Assembly (NCBI GenBank): GCA_032173965.1
Contig: CM063292.1
Location: 5,098,001 to 5,162,000 of the forward strand
DNA length: 64,000 nucleotides
Direction of reading: 5' to 3'
DNA from: Sitta carolinensis
Lineage: Eukaryota > Chordata > Aves > Passeriformes > Sittidae
Part shown: piece after piece, positions 34,358-45,245 of the stretch
How the letters are laid out: each line of letters starts with the position of its first letter
Position numbering within the stretch: position 1 is the stretch's first letter
Notes under the pieces: model-generated
Databases searched by the model: none
Told to the model about the DNA's origin: nothing
What the model saw: the letters and a program-made list of their open reading frames with translations, nothing else
Made by a program: the position numbers and the translations under genes

Positions 34358-35663
34358 ATAATGAGATCAGAATGCAGGCAGGAATGTGTGGAGGAGTGGA
34401 GCTGGCAAGGATTCACCAGCCTGAATTATTCTAAGCCTATTCCATCCCTAATCAAACCGTTTTGCTTTTTCATTTTTTATTTTGGTGTGGAAAGGTGCTT
34501 TGTGGAGCTGTTTCTATTGGAACATAAAATTCAAGCTTTTTTACTACAGGAACAAATTCTAGTTGACAGGATATTGCTCTTTGGGTGAGGTTTTGGTGTG
34601 CTGGGCTACTTATAGTATCCTTTGCTCTGGCTATTTCAGAGCACTTGGCATTTCCCTGCTATGTAGCCAATTTAGTGGATGCTGGAAAGTATGAAATTAG
34701 ATCTTTAAAAGGCTCCTGGATCATTTCTGATGCTAATATGAATCTAAATAAACCCAAAACCCCAAACAGAAAAGGGGTGGGTAGAGCCATATCACATGAG
34801 TTATCCAGACTTGTTTACATCCTGATTTGCAAAAGATACAGCTTGACCCCAGTGTAACCTTGAAGTCTACACAGGGAGAGGAAGTACTATGTAAATTAGA
34901 GCAGCCAAAACAAAACAGGCAGACAGAAGCTGAGTGTACAGAATGAGCTGGGTAGGAACTCTGTAAACATTTTGCTAGGGAGAAGAAATGTGCACATTTT
35001 AAATTTTTTTAAAAATTTCTGGGATATAAATGGCTGTGAATAAAACACTTTGCTAAGAAAAAATGGCCACACCCATTTTCCACAGCATAGGAACAATGTG
35101 TTTTCCTTCACCAGCCATGCCCTCCCAGGCAAGTCCTGCCTTACAGAGGAGCAGTTCAGTGTCCAGGGAAACCTCCTTGTGCCCAAGCTTTTTGGCTGCA
35201 GTCTAAATAGGTTTTAAAGATGACAGTGGTGTCCTGAGGGCCCTGCCAGGGGACCAAAGCAATGCACACTGCCTAAAAGACACTTAACAGCAGTGAAAGG
35301 CTGCTGGTGGTGAGCAAGCCTTGTGTTAGTCCCAAGAAGATAAAGAAAGGGGAGAGCAGAGCAGAGGCTGTGCATCATCCAGGAGTTCTGCAGCACTGCT
35401 GGGGCCATGCAGTACACTCTCCAGTTCTGCACTGCTTGTGTGGCAACCCATGAAGAGACTGAGAAAGAGATCTAGAGGGAAAATAATGTCATTTTTGCAG
35501 TGAGTTAAAAGCTTTCCACCCATTTCAGTTTTAGCTGTCCCTAGCTCTGTGCTTCTCCCCTGAGGCTGAGCCTCTCCACGCTTTCAACACTGCCTGGTGT
35601 CTTCCTCTGGTGCCTTGGAGGCACTGTGGTTTGGAGTGGAGTCACCTGGGGACTTCTGCTGTG

Positions 35664-35682
35664 AAGTGATGCATCATCACTT
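35664..35682. repeat. Inverted repeat, 8-bp arms, 3-nt loop
   Basis: AAGTGATG and CATCACTT are exact reverse complements around CAT. Confidence 0.75.
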
Positions 35683-36612
35683 GGAGCTCCCTCGCAGGAT
35701 CTGGTGACCTCAGAAGCAGCACAAAGGAGGTCAGAGCGTGGCACCTGGCACAGCACCAGCTGCAGGTTGGCACGGCAGCAGCTGAGGGTGTCTTGTGTCT
35801 AACCACAACCCCACTGAGCTGCTCAGGGTCTGTGGGTGCAGCTTTCTCAGGCACTCCACCACGTTAGGAGAGTGTTATTCCCTGCCTTGTTATTTGGAAT
35901 TGATTTTAGGAGAGGGAAAGTGATTCTCATGCAAACCCCTCTTTGGCTCTTGAACCCACAAAACTGTTAATCTCTGAATTTTAATATCTGGATGGAGGCT
36001 GGAGTGCAGCAGTTGTGAACAGTGTTTTAAGCATGGTGGAGCACAGTTGTAGAAGTATGGTTTGTGGCTAGCAGCAGGTTCACAGCTAGCAAAGTTTAGG
36101 AGGCAACTGTGAGGTAAAACTGGCTCAAAAAAGGGGATAACTCCATGCCACTGAATTACCAATATCCTTCCCAGAATCTCCATTAAACAGATTCTGAGCC
36201 ACGTTACTGAAGTGACTGGGGAGAGCTCTTACCCAGATGAGCATTGTCTGCTTCCAGCTACAGCAGGTTTTCTTTTGCCTGATGTCACATTTCTTGCTCC
36301 TGAAGAAACCAGAGTTGTTCGTGGAGCAGAACTGACCTGAGCTGTGCACAACTGTTGCATTCCTTGGTTCATCCTGGGCTCACCAGGGGCCGCACTCTTC
36401 AAGCCTTTCTCAAGATGCTGTGAATGGTCCACTTGGGGGTCAAGTACAATTTATGAACAACCCCAGTGCCAGAATTTGTTGGTGCTGTTGAGAAATAAGA
36501 AGTATATTGTGCAAAATGATGTCTGTGAACTTTTCATAGCCCTTGCCTGCTCTCTCCTACCATCTACAAACACAATATACACTGGTGCTTTTCTTTGTCA
36601 GAAAACTGTTTA

Positions 36613-36662
36613 AGTGTAAAATGTAAAAAAAAAATTAAAAAGTGTAAAAATTATGTGTAAAA
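36613..36662 (+). repeat. AT-rich near-tandem repeat
   Basis: The word GTGTAAAA occurs three times with A-rich spacers. This is simple-sequence DNA. Confidence 0.6.
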
Positions 36663-36954
36663 TGACCTTTTGCTGTGTGTATATATATAAGGAAAATATG
36701 TTTCCTATGAATACTAATTGATATAAGAGTCTTGCTTTAAATGCATAAATGTTAGTCATAGAAAGCTTCTGCAGCCACTGAACTGTGTTTGTATAGGAGA
36801 AATTTGAAAGAAAAAGTAAGTGTGAGAAGAGAAACAAATCTTTTAAGGCAAGGGCAGGAAGGGAAGTTTAGGTAATATTAAGGCAATCAGAGTTGCCCAT
36901 TGTTCCTTGCACTGCAGGTCTGTGAGTTTTCAGGGGTTTGAGCACAGGAAAAAA

Positions 36955-37690
36955 TCATGGATTCAGACAATGGTTTGGGTTGGAAGAGACATTTAGGATC
37001 ATCCGGCCATCATCCCACTGCCATGGACAGAGACACCTCCCACTACACCACTGGTTGCTACAGCCTGGCCTTGGACGCTTCCAGGGATGGGGCAGCCACA
37101 GCTGCTCTGGGCAACCTGTGCCAGAGCCTCATCCCCCTCACAGGAAAGAATTTCTCCCTAAAATCTGATCCAAACCTGCTGTCTTTTAGTTTGAAGCCAT
37201 TCCCCCTTCAAACTAGAAGTGACAGCCATTCCTGTCACTACATGCCCTTCTCAAAAGTCCTGCTCCAGCTCTCTTGGAGCCTCTTTAGGCACTGGAAGGG
37301 GCTCTAAGGTCTCCCCATAGCTTCCTTTCTCCAGGCTGAACAATCCTCAGCATGTCTTCACAGGAGAAGTGGTTGAACCCTCTGCTCTCCTTCCTGGCCT
37401 CCCCTGGACTCGCTCCAACAGGTCCATGTCCTTTTATTGGCTGCTCCAGAGCTGGGTGCATCACTGCAGCTGGGGCTCACCTGAGCAGGGCAGAGCAGAG
37501 GGGCAGAACCCCCCTCTCCTGCTGCCCACACGGCTTTGGAAGGAGCCCAGGACACAGCTGGATTTCTGGGCTGCCGGCACACAGGGCTGGGTCACGCTGA
37601 GCTTCCCTCAACCAACACCCCCAAGCCTTTCTCCTCCAGGATGCTGGGAAGCCATTCTCCACCCAGGCTGTTCTGTTGCAAGGTGTTCTT
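36955..37690 (-). mobile_element. CR1 LINE 3' fragment, longest copy, sense minus
   Basis: Reverse complement of the classic avian CR1 3' region over about 735 bases: 'AATGGTTTGGGTTGGAAGAG', 'TTCCAGGGATGGGGCAGCCA', 'TCTGGGCAACCTGTGCCAGA', 'GTCACTACATGCCCTTCTCA', 'CTCCAGGCTGAACAATCCTC', 'TGGACTCGCTCCAACAGGTC', and 'TTTCTGGGCTGCCGGCACAC'. It is disrupted by indels, including a small local duplication near 37195-37235 in which CATTCC and GTCACT-type phrases recur, so no long CR1 frame survives. It extends further 5' into the LINE than the 24.4-kb copy. Confidence 0.93.
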
Positions 37691-40312
37691 GTGGCCAAGC
37701 CCTGCTCCAGTGCTCACCTCCAGCTCTGCTCTGCAGCAGCAAGAAGCGTGGAAGGAAGCTGGCTGGAAAGCAAACGTCTCTCTCCAGTGGAGACTACAAG
37801 GTTCAGCTAAGTCTGAAAATCTGGCTTTCAATTCATTCTCTCTTCAGATTTTGACCATGTGGGAAATATTTATTCCTCCTTGCACAAAAATTTATGAAGT
37901 AAATGGGAAATGTATCTTCTTAGTATTTAATTTGCTTGGTGATTAAAAGAAATTAGTTTCAACCATTGAGCAGTTGAGGAAACCTCCATTAATTTTTATA
38001 AGGAAATACTCATCTGACTTTTTCCGTGAATTTAAATGAAAATAGTAGCTACTAAATCTTCTCTCATCTGTGGGTTTTTGATAAGGATATTGCTAATATG
38101 AATAATCAGAAACTGAATCCTAATTGAATGCTAATGTGTTAAGTGTAATGTACCTCTACTTCATAAATAACTGGATTGTGGAATTAAAATAGTGCAATGA
38201 CAGTGCCCAGAAGTATTTTGGTCAGTAAACTTATTTTCAGATTTTTGAAGCCACCAGGCAGAATCAGGAACATAATTCAGCATTTACTGAAGCATTTGTG
38301 TGTGTAAGCCATGTTGACCTACAGTGCCTTTGGAAATCTATTCCTTTCCTTTTGGAAACATCAGGGAAGAACAGAATTTGTTGCATTTTCTTGGTTTTCA
38401 GACAGTGCTGAGATAATTTACAGTGATAATGCTGTCATTGCTGAACTAAAACTAAAAGACCTTTATTTGAGTATATGTGTAATGAAAAGCATGATGTTTT
38501 CAAATATTGAATGAGTCAATATTTCCCCAATGTTTTTCAGACACAGAATGATAAACAAGTCTTTTAGATTACTGATTTCAGGTTCATATTAGTCTTTTTC
38601 ATCACACTTTCATATGTAAGGCTTTTGTTATTGCTTTCTTTTACTACACTGAGCCAGTAATCTGATCTCACTTTTTGAGACTTAACATTGTTCTATAAAT
38701 ACAGCTTTGGGCTAGAAATTATTTTAATTTTTTGACAGTTTCCATATGATTTTCATTGTTTGTGCCCACCACTAAATTATCTCAAAACATTGTACCATGG
38801 CTAACGGCTAAATTGGGTCTCTCAGAGAGCTGTTTAATTCTTAGGCAACATTTATTCATATATGATTTAATAGGACAGCACAAGGACTAGTGGAATATAA
38901 TTTGAAAAATGAAAGGAGAAGTAAAAAATTATTTGCTTTTCAGCCAAAAGGGAAAGGAGCATTTTTTTTTTTGACTGCCACCTTCCCTGTGGCTCTGGTG
39001 GCACTCCAGTAAAGACACAGTGGTGGTGACTCAGCCGTGGGCAGTGCTCAGAACAACCCCAGCAGAGGAGAACTGCACCAGCCCATTGCTCAGGAGGGCT
39101 CCTTACTGCTCATCATCCGTGGGGCTGTGCAGGCAGGGGGTTGAGTTGGAAATCAGGGATTTTTGTGGTGCAGCCTCTCTCTGAGGGTAATGGGTGGTCC
39201 AAGTGCTGACAGGAATGATATTGTACTTTATGGGTAGCCTGACCTTTCTACCTGATGGGGCTATCTAGAACAACATTAAAAATCAGAAATTAGGATTTCT
39301 AATTTGCAAGCTACTGCTGCAAGACTGTCTTTTTCCACTAATAAATCAGTTAAATAAGAGGGATATGAGTTTTGTCTCAGCTTTGATGGGACTATGCCAA
39401 CACTGCCACATTGATCCCCCGGAGCTGAGCTGTTGTTGAGCCAGGCGGTTCAGGGTCTGCCCAGGCTGGAGCTGGAGCACCAAAGGTCTCAGTGTGGGCT
39501 GCAGAATCTCTCTGGGATGCTGGGTAAGGGCTGCCCTAAAAGCTCAGCATCCTGCAGTGCAGCCCTTCTTGCTGGTGAGACCTATTTAATGGAAAGAAAC
39601 CTGGAAAAACCCTGGAAAACCTGCTCGCTCCATGCAGCACAGGGCAGGTCTGGGCTGTGCTGGGTTTGCTTTGCACAGATATCCCTCTCTGCCAGTGCTA
39701 GTATTGATGCTTTACATAAGATCATATATCCTAGCTTTTTATGATTCCCCTGTTGAGGAAGACTTTTAACATTGCATCATGTCTCTTGGTTTATTCTGTA
39801 GTTGCCCCTACACTTCTGCCCCATGACTGTGTGCCCGGCAGGCTGGGGCAGATCCACTGCCCCCCTTCCAGAAAAAACTGCATGCTTACCTCTGTGTAGG
39901 GGCAGTATGAGCAGGCAAACCCATAAAGAATTTAATTAGGTTAAGGATAAGTTTCAGAGCAGATATAAGCCTCTAAAATGTAGACATAAACAGAGCTTGC
40001 CATGGGGCATGTGTGTCCTTATGCTGCTGCTGAGGACACTGCAGAGGCAGCCACTGGCTTCTGTCTATAATTCCAGGCTGTGGGCTTGGATCATAGAGCT
40101 TTGTAACAAGCTCTAAACTCTTCTCAGCTCTGGATTATTTATCTAAACTTTTTTTTTTTTCCTTTCCCTTCCATGAAACAATAAGGTTTCACTTTTACTT
40201 TGGACTTCATCTGAAATTTATGCCGACCATTAGTCATACCCTTTAAATGGATCTATAAATACAATCCAGACTGGAACTCTGTCCCCTCCCGCCTGCCAGT
40301 TTACAACAGGCT
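37691..40312. other. Unassigned non-coding DNA
   Basis: No gene or mobile element recognised. AT-rich apart from GC-richer patches at 38980-39200 and 39420-39680 that match no repeat I know. Confidence 0.55.
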
Positions 40313-40333
40313 AAAAAAAAAAAAAAAAAAAAA
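40313..40333 (+). repeat. A21 homopolymer
   Basis: Uninterrupted A run. The upstream sequence holds no recognisable coding or SINE body that would mark it as a retroposon tail. Confidence 0.9.
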
Positions 40334-43300
40334 TTGCTTCTCCTGCAAAGTCTTGCTTCTTGCTAAATAGTCTGACTCATGTTTTCTGGTTGGGAAAAGG
40401 GAGTGGCATCCTGCAAGGCTGCAAACCCTGTGCAGCTCCGTGTGACGCAGTGAGTGTGCAGTATGGAAAGGAAAATACAGGCTTTGTTTGCTCAGCTTCA
40501 TGGCTGAAATGCAATTAATGGCAAATGGGTTCAAAATATGGATTATAAAGTCATGGTATAACTGAATCTCCTGTGTTTATAAAGAAGACCTAAAATGTAT
40601 TTTTTAAAGAAATTCAATGTAGGGCTATTAAAAAAACCACTTAAGTTTGATAACTCAAAAAGTGCAGACACATGGAAATATTCTTATAGTTTCCAGATTA
40701 TTTTCATTCCAAGGTGTTTGGAATAGCTCCATTTTTTTATTTTAGTTTTTTTGTTTTGTTTTAGTAACAATTTCCAAACTTTCTCATAAGCATGATCAAA
40801 ATTTTAATATACTTAAATTTCATTAAATATTTAATCGTCTCAGCAAAAAAAAAAAGTAAATTCTGTTAATACATTTTAATAGAAACAAAGTAACATTTGT
40901 GAAAATCCTCCCCTCAGATTATGTTAAGAGCAACATTTTTTACCTTTTTAGATGTTTCTTTCCTTTGATAGAATTTTTATCAAGTTTCTTGCTGCAAGAA
41001 GAAAGATCCCAGAAATATGCAGGTCTTACTTTGTGTATCAATATTGAACCACCTGTAATTTCAAAGAAGTGAAACCAAGCTCTTACACTCAGGTTGCCAG
41101 GTATTAACCAGTATAAAAAGCCTGATTGTTTCTTTGGGAAGTATTAGCATCCCTACAGATTACAGCAATCTTTATTTTCTTAGAGGGAAAACCAACCCAA
41201 GAACAAAAGAAAACCAAGGCTCCAGGGTTGCAAACTGGCCATTACTGGTCCAGTGCCATTCCTTTTAAGCTTAACCAGCCGTGAGATGTTGAAAATCATC
41301 ATTTCCCTTCTGTCCCAGGAGATCCTTGGGGAAATCCAGTCTGCTGCAGTCCCTGAACTCACAGAGCCCAGCACAGGCTGCCAGCAGAGCAGGGGCAGGC
41401 ACAGTGTGTCCTGAGCATGCCTGGGGAGTTTGGGGACATCAAGGTGGCACCATGTCCCCACCTTGCATCCCACCCTCCTCTTAGATCTGGTCTTGTTGCT
41501 GTGTAAGCCCACTTTTGGGGCACTGTGTAACGCAGAACATGGTGCTAATTGTGCAGGGCAATCCTTTGAAGGTCATAGGCTTCTCTTCTTGTGAGGTGCT
41601 GCCTATTTTTCCCTGTTCCCCAGTGATGGGAACCTGCTTTAAGCAGCAAGAAATCAATTCTCCTGGTATTGACTCACAACGGAGAGAACATGGTAGAAGT
41701 TGTATGCATCACAATGTTTTTCTTTAGTCTGAGTGTTTAAAAATTCAATATCATAATTAATACATGTGAGATGGTAGAGAATCCACACAGAAGTTTGCAG
41801 AATTTCAGAATTATGGTGATTATGCATTTCCATGCATGTAGGTATTGTGTTTTTGGGCTACATGGTCACATTTTTTCCCTGACAGTCTGCCTGCCACAAC
41901 ACACAGGCTGGATGCACAAGGGAGACAAATTAAGATTGCATGTGCAGCTGTAAATGTGACATTTGGAAAGTCTGAAATAGAACAGAACTAGCATTATTTT
42001 AATGTAGCTTTTTGTATGCATGCAAATAAGCTTGTGGCTTATGTTCATCTCCCAGGTGCTGGAGACTTTGATATTTGTTGTATTTAGTGGTTCTGTACTT
42101 GTCACTTCTAGAAATGGGGATGTGAAGCACAGTGGTGGAATGAAGATTGCACTGAGGTAAGGTGTGTTTCACTGCACCTCGAGTCAAATTACTGTTGATG
42201 TTTAAGACACTTTAATTCATTACAAGTTTGGAAAAACACGTGCTATTGATTGTGTTCTGCCTGAGTAAGAATTTTCCCAGTTTTCTCTCTCCTGTCCTCA
42301 TCTGTAACAGCCTGACTGCTGAGGATCACTTTCAGGCAGCACCGAGGTGGGTCCAGCTGTTTGTAAAATCTGGTTAGTTCAAAGAACAGCAGATTTTCTT
42401 TTATAGAAGAACTACTTTTTGATAGGCTTTTACAAATCGAATGACAAAAATAGAGTTTGTTAACTCTGTCTGTGTGAGCTCACATTATATGAGCATCTTG
42501 AAAGGCGACCAGAACCACTTAGACATGGTGGCATCCTGCTCCTCTATTTGTCTGTCCATGTCTGGGTTACTGACATTGTAACACCCCAAACTTGAATGAA
42601 CAAACCACACTTGTGCTGAGGGGATAAACACAGATCCCTCATTCTGAATTCTGGGCTTTGAATGATAAAATAATCAACAAATATTACCCTGGTTTTTGAT
42701 AATAGCATCTGAAGTTGGATTCGATCTTAATGTCTTTGAAGTAACTGATTTTTAAATTATTTCATAGGAAAGCTTTTTAAAGGTCATAATGAAAGGTAAA
42801 GTCAAAGCCTAACTAACAATCTTCTTAAGATAAAAAGCATAGGAGGAAAGGTGGGGTGGTGAGGTAGTCATGCAAAGTGATAGGCTTCTAGAAATGGACA
42901 TATTTTTGGCTCTGCTATTCTCAAATGAATGCCATTGACTTAATGTGAAGAAAAGCTAATGAGGAATGCGGTGACTCCTGGGAAAGCTGAGCCATGATCT
43001 GCTTTCCTCCAAGCCATCGACCCTCAGGGTTGATTTGCAGTGTGAGATGAGCTTGGAAGGCATGAGCCTGTCCTGGCATAGGGAAAGGAGAGATGGAGGA
43101 GATGCAGCTGGGGTGTGTTTTACTGTGTGCTGGGCCAGCCAGAGTTAGGTCTTACAGCTCTTCTTGCTTGTTTTCACCTGCACTGCTAAGGAAGCTTTCA
43201 CATGTTCTAGAGCAGCCATAAATCTGTGCACACCCTGTTCCTGCTTCCTTCAGAACCTCATACTCCCCTTTCACATCACCCAATGCAAGTTCAGTCAATA

Positions 43301-43661
43301 TCCACCATATTCTATGAAATGGGTTGCCAAGGTGTGCATCAAGGCAATTATTTTTTTGTTTTGATTGCATGAGAAAGCTGCACCTGGAATATCCAAAATT
43401 ATGGAAATATTTTGCATCCACTATTATCACAACTGTTGCTTAATTCCTTAATGAAGATAAAAATTTCTTATTCCACTACAGAAAGGGAAAATAAAATAAT
43501 CTGACCATATGGTGTCATCTCCACACAGAGAGTTTAAAATAGAGAGAAACCGTTTCTCATAGATATGACAAAAAGCAAAGACATTTTACCACAAAGTGAT
43601 GACTTTTTTGAAGAAGGTGCCCTTTATCCCAGAAACAACATAAGCATGACATGATGTGGCA

Positions 43662-43675
43662 GTTACTATGGCAAC
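43662..43675. promoter_or_regulatory. RFX-type X-box motif
   Basis: GTTACTATGGCAAC differs from the symmetrical RFX site GTTGCCATGGCAAC at two positions, both transitions in the left half. RFX factors bind such sites in cilia, neural and MHC class II genes. It lies in AT-rich, repeat-free DNA (43500-43780). Confidence 0.45.
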
Positions 43676-43787
43676 TAATTATTTTTTATTGAACAACAAG
43701 AATAAGCACAATAGCTTCACAAACCCAAGCATATCTTGGCAAGCAAGTTAAAATATCCTGGGGCATCATCAACATGTGCAGTTATCA

Positions 43788-43823
43788 TTTTTCTTTTCTT
43801 TCTTTTCTTTTTTTTTTTTTTCC
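43788..43823 (+). repeat. Pyrimidine tract (TTTTC repeats and T run)
   Basis: Imperfect TTTTC repeats pass into a long T run and end in CCC. Simple sequence. Confidence 0.85.
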
Positions 43824-45173
43824 CTGAGGGTTTTTAAAATTTTTTGAATATAGACAAGAGTCAGAAGAGGTGAGTTACTTTTGCATCTGACCTCTTCCTT
43901 TACCAAAATCTCCTCTTGACATTGTTGTGCTACTGATGAGTTGTGGCCATTTAAGTTACAATGGGCAGCGGCCGCCTTGGTTTTGCACTAGAATTGATGA
44001 TTCCACATTTTCAGAAGATGCCCGAGTAAGGAGTGAAAGGTTGACAATTTAGCTGACAGGAGAACGTGACAAGGAAAACGGAACAGATGGGACCCTTGAA
44101 AATACCATTCTTTAGAAGTATGTGGAATCAATTTAATCCACAACAACAGTACAATGAAGAATCTTATTCTGTAATTATGAGGCTTAAATAGAGATGGTTT
44201 TGATCCAGATATTATTGATTTAGTTGACTGTGGGTAATAAAGTAATTCAGAAATTGTAGTGTCTGGTTCAGGCCTGGCTGAAGTCAACTTCACATTCTTT
44301 TATTTAGAGACCCTTTTAATAAATTGGAATGAACTTTAATGAACATCACATTCAATATATGAATCAAGGGTGATGTATTGATGGTACCAAAGTTGATGGA
44401 ACTTTTGCTGTGTTTGCACAATGTTGTCCAGATAGAGATGCACAGAGAAAGTCCATGACACACTTCTTCATTTAACATCCAGAAGTGTGGGGGTTTGGAT
44501 AAATTACTTCAAAAATACCAATGTTTTCAATAGCAATTATCAGTGAGTAAACATTCCCATCCAATGGTCGTTTACATGTTTGTAACTCAGTCTGTATAAT
44601 TCTCTGTGCTAAATTCATGCTCTTGCTCCTGTTATTGCAGACCATCTTGAAGGCAAGTATCATATGAGCCTCAGTAGCAGAATTGCTGCTATAGTTTCAG
44701 TTATGCATGCAGGCTCATCTGAGGCCAGATCATATGTACTGCCAAAGTCAAAACATTTCAAGAATTTTTCCATCTCTATTTGATAGATCAGAATGAAAGA
44801 AGAAAATCTCCATCTCGGTTTTTCCATTCAGGGTGACCTTATAACTGAATATCTCTGGTTTGATTCCAGCCTCAGTTTAGGGAGAAAAAAAAAAAAAGGT
44901 CTTTCAGCCACACATTCAACCTCAAGTTCAATATTTTGGTTTGGTTCTGAGTCAGTTGTGTTAAACCAGTTAAGGTCAGATTTAGTCTGGAGAGGCTGCA
45001 GAATTACAGGATCAAATGACACATGATGTCCTGTGGAACTGAATTGCATTAGAGGTTGCATAAACACCATTAATATTGCTTAACGTTGCTGTGGCTTCTG
45101 AAGCAGTAAGAAATCAGAATGAGTGTGATGGAGAGTCTCCATGGTAGTAAAAGTACCTTTGTGTGATGGAGAA

Positions 45174-45245
45174 TTGAACAAGACCTGCCAGGAAGGCTCG
45201 TGCCTCGCAGGAGGTGGTGCTCAGGTTCAGGGAGGTCTTGTTCAA
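45174..45245. repeat. Inverted repeat with 13-bp perfect arms
   Basis: TTGAACAAGACCT (45174-45186) and AGGTCTTGTTCAA (45233-45245) are exact reverse complements separated by 46 bases that can form a smaller CCTGC/GCAGG pairing. The arms could be terminal inverted repeats of a very short non-autonomous DNA transposon or a hairpin in a transcript. No obvious target-site duplication flanks it, so origin is open. Confidence 0.8.

Larger units (their letters stand above)
34051..36954. other. Unassigned non-coding DNA
   Basis: No gene recognised. It includes a TATA box and CpG cluster (34140-34400), a GC-richer stretch (35220-35870) with an 8-bp-arm inverted repeat at 35664-35682, and an AT-rich near-tandem stretch at 36613-36662. 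Confidence 0.5.
40334..45173. other. Unassigned AT-rich non-coding DNA
   Basis: No gene recognised. Contains an X-box motif (43662-43675) and a pyrimidine tract (43788-43823), listed separately, and a short A run at 44885-44897. Confidence 0.55.

Noticed and set aside
36957..37307. Plus-strand frame of 116 codons
   Set aside because: It lies wholly in the CR1 fragment at 36955-37690 and is antisense to the LINE.
41117..41126. TATAAAAAG-like TATA box (AGTATAAAAA)
   Set aside because: Isolated AT-rich motif without CpG enrichment, initiator or downstream frame.
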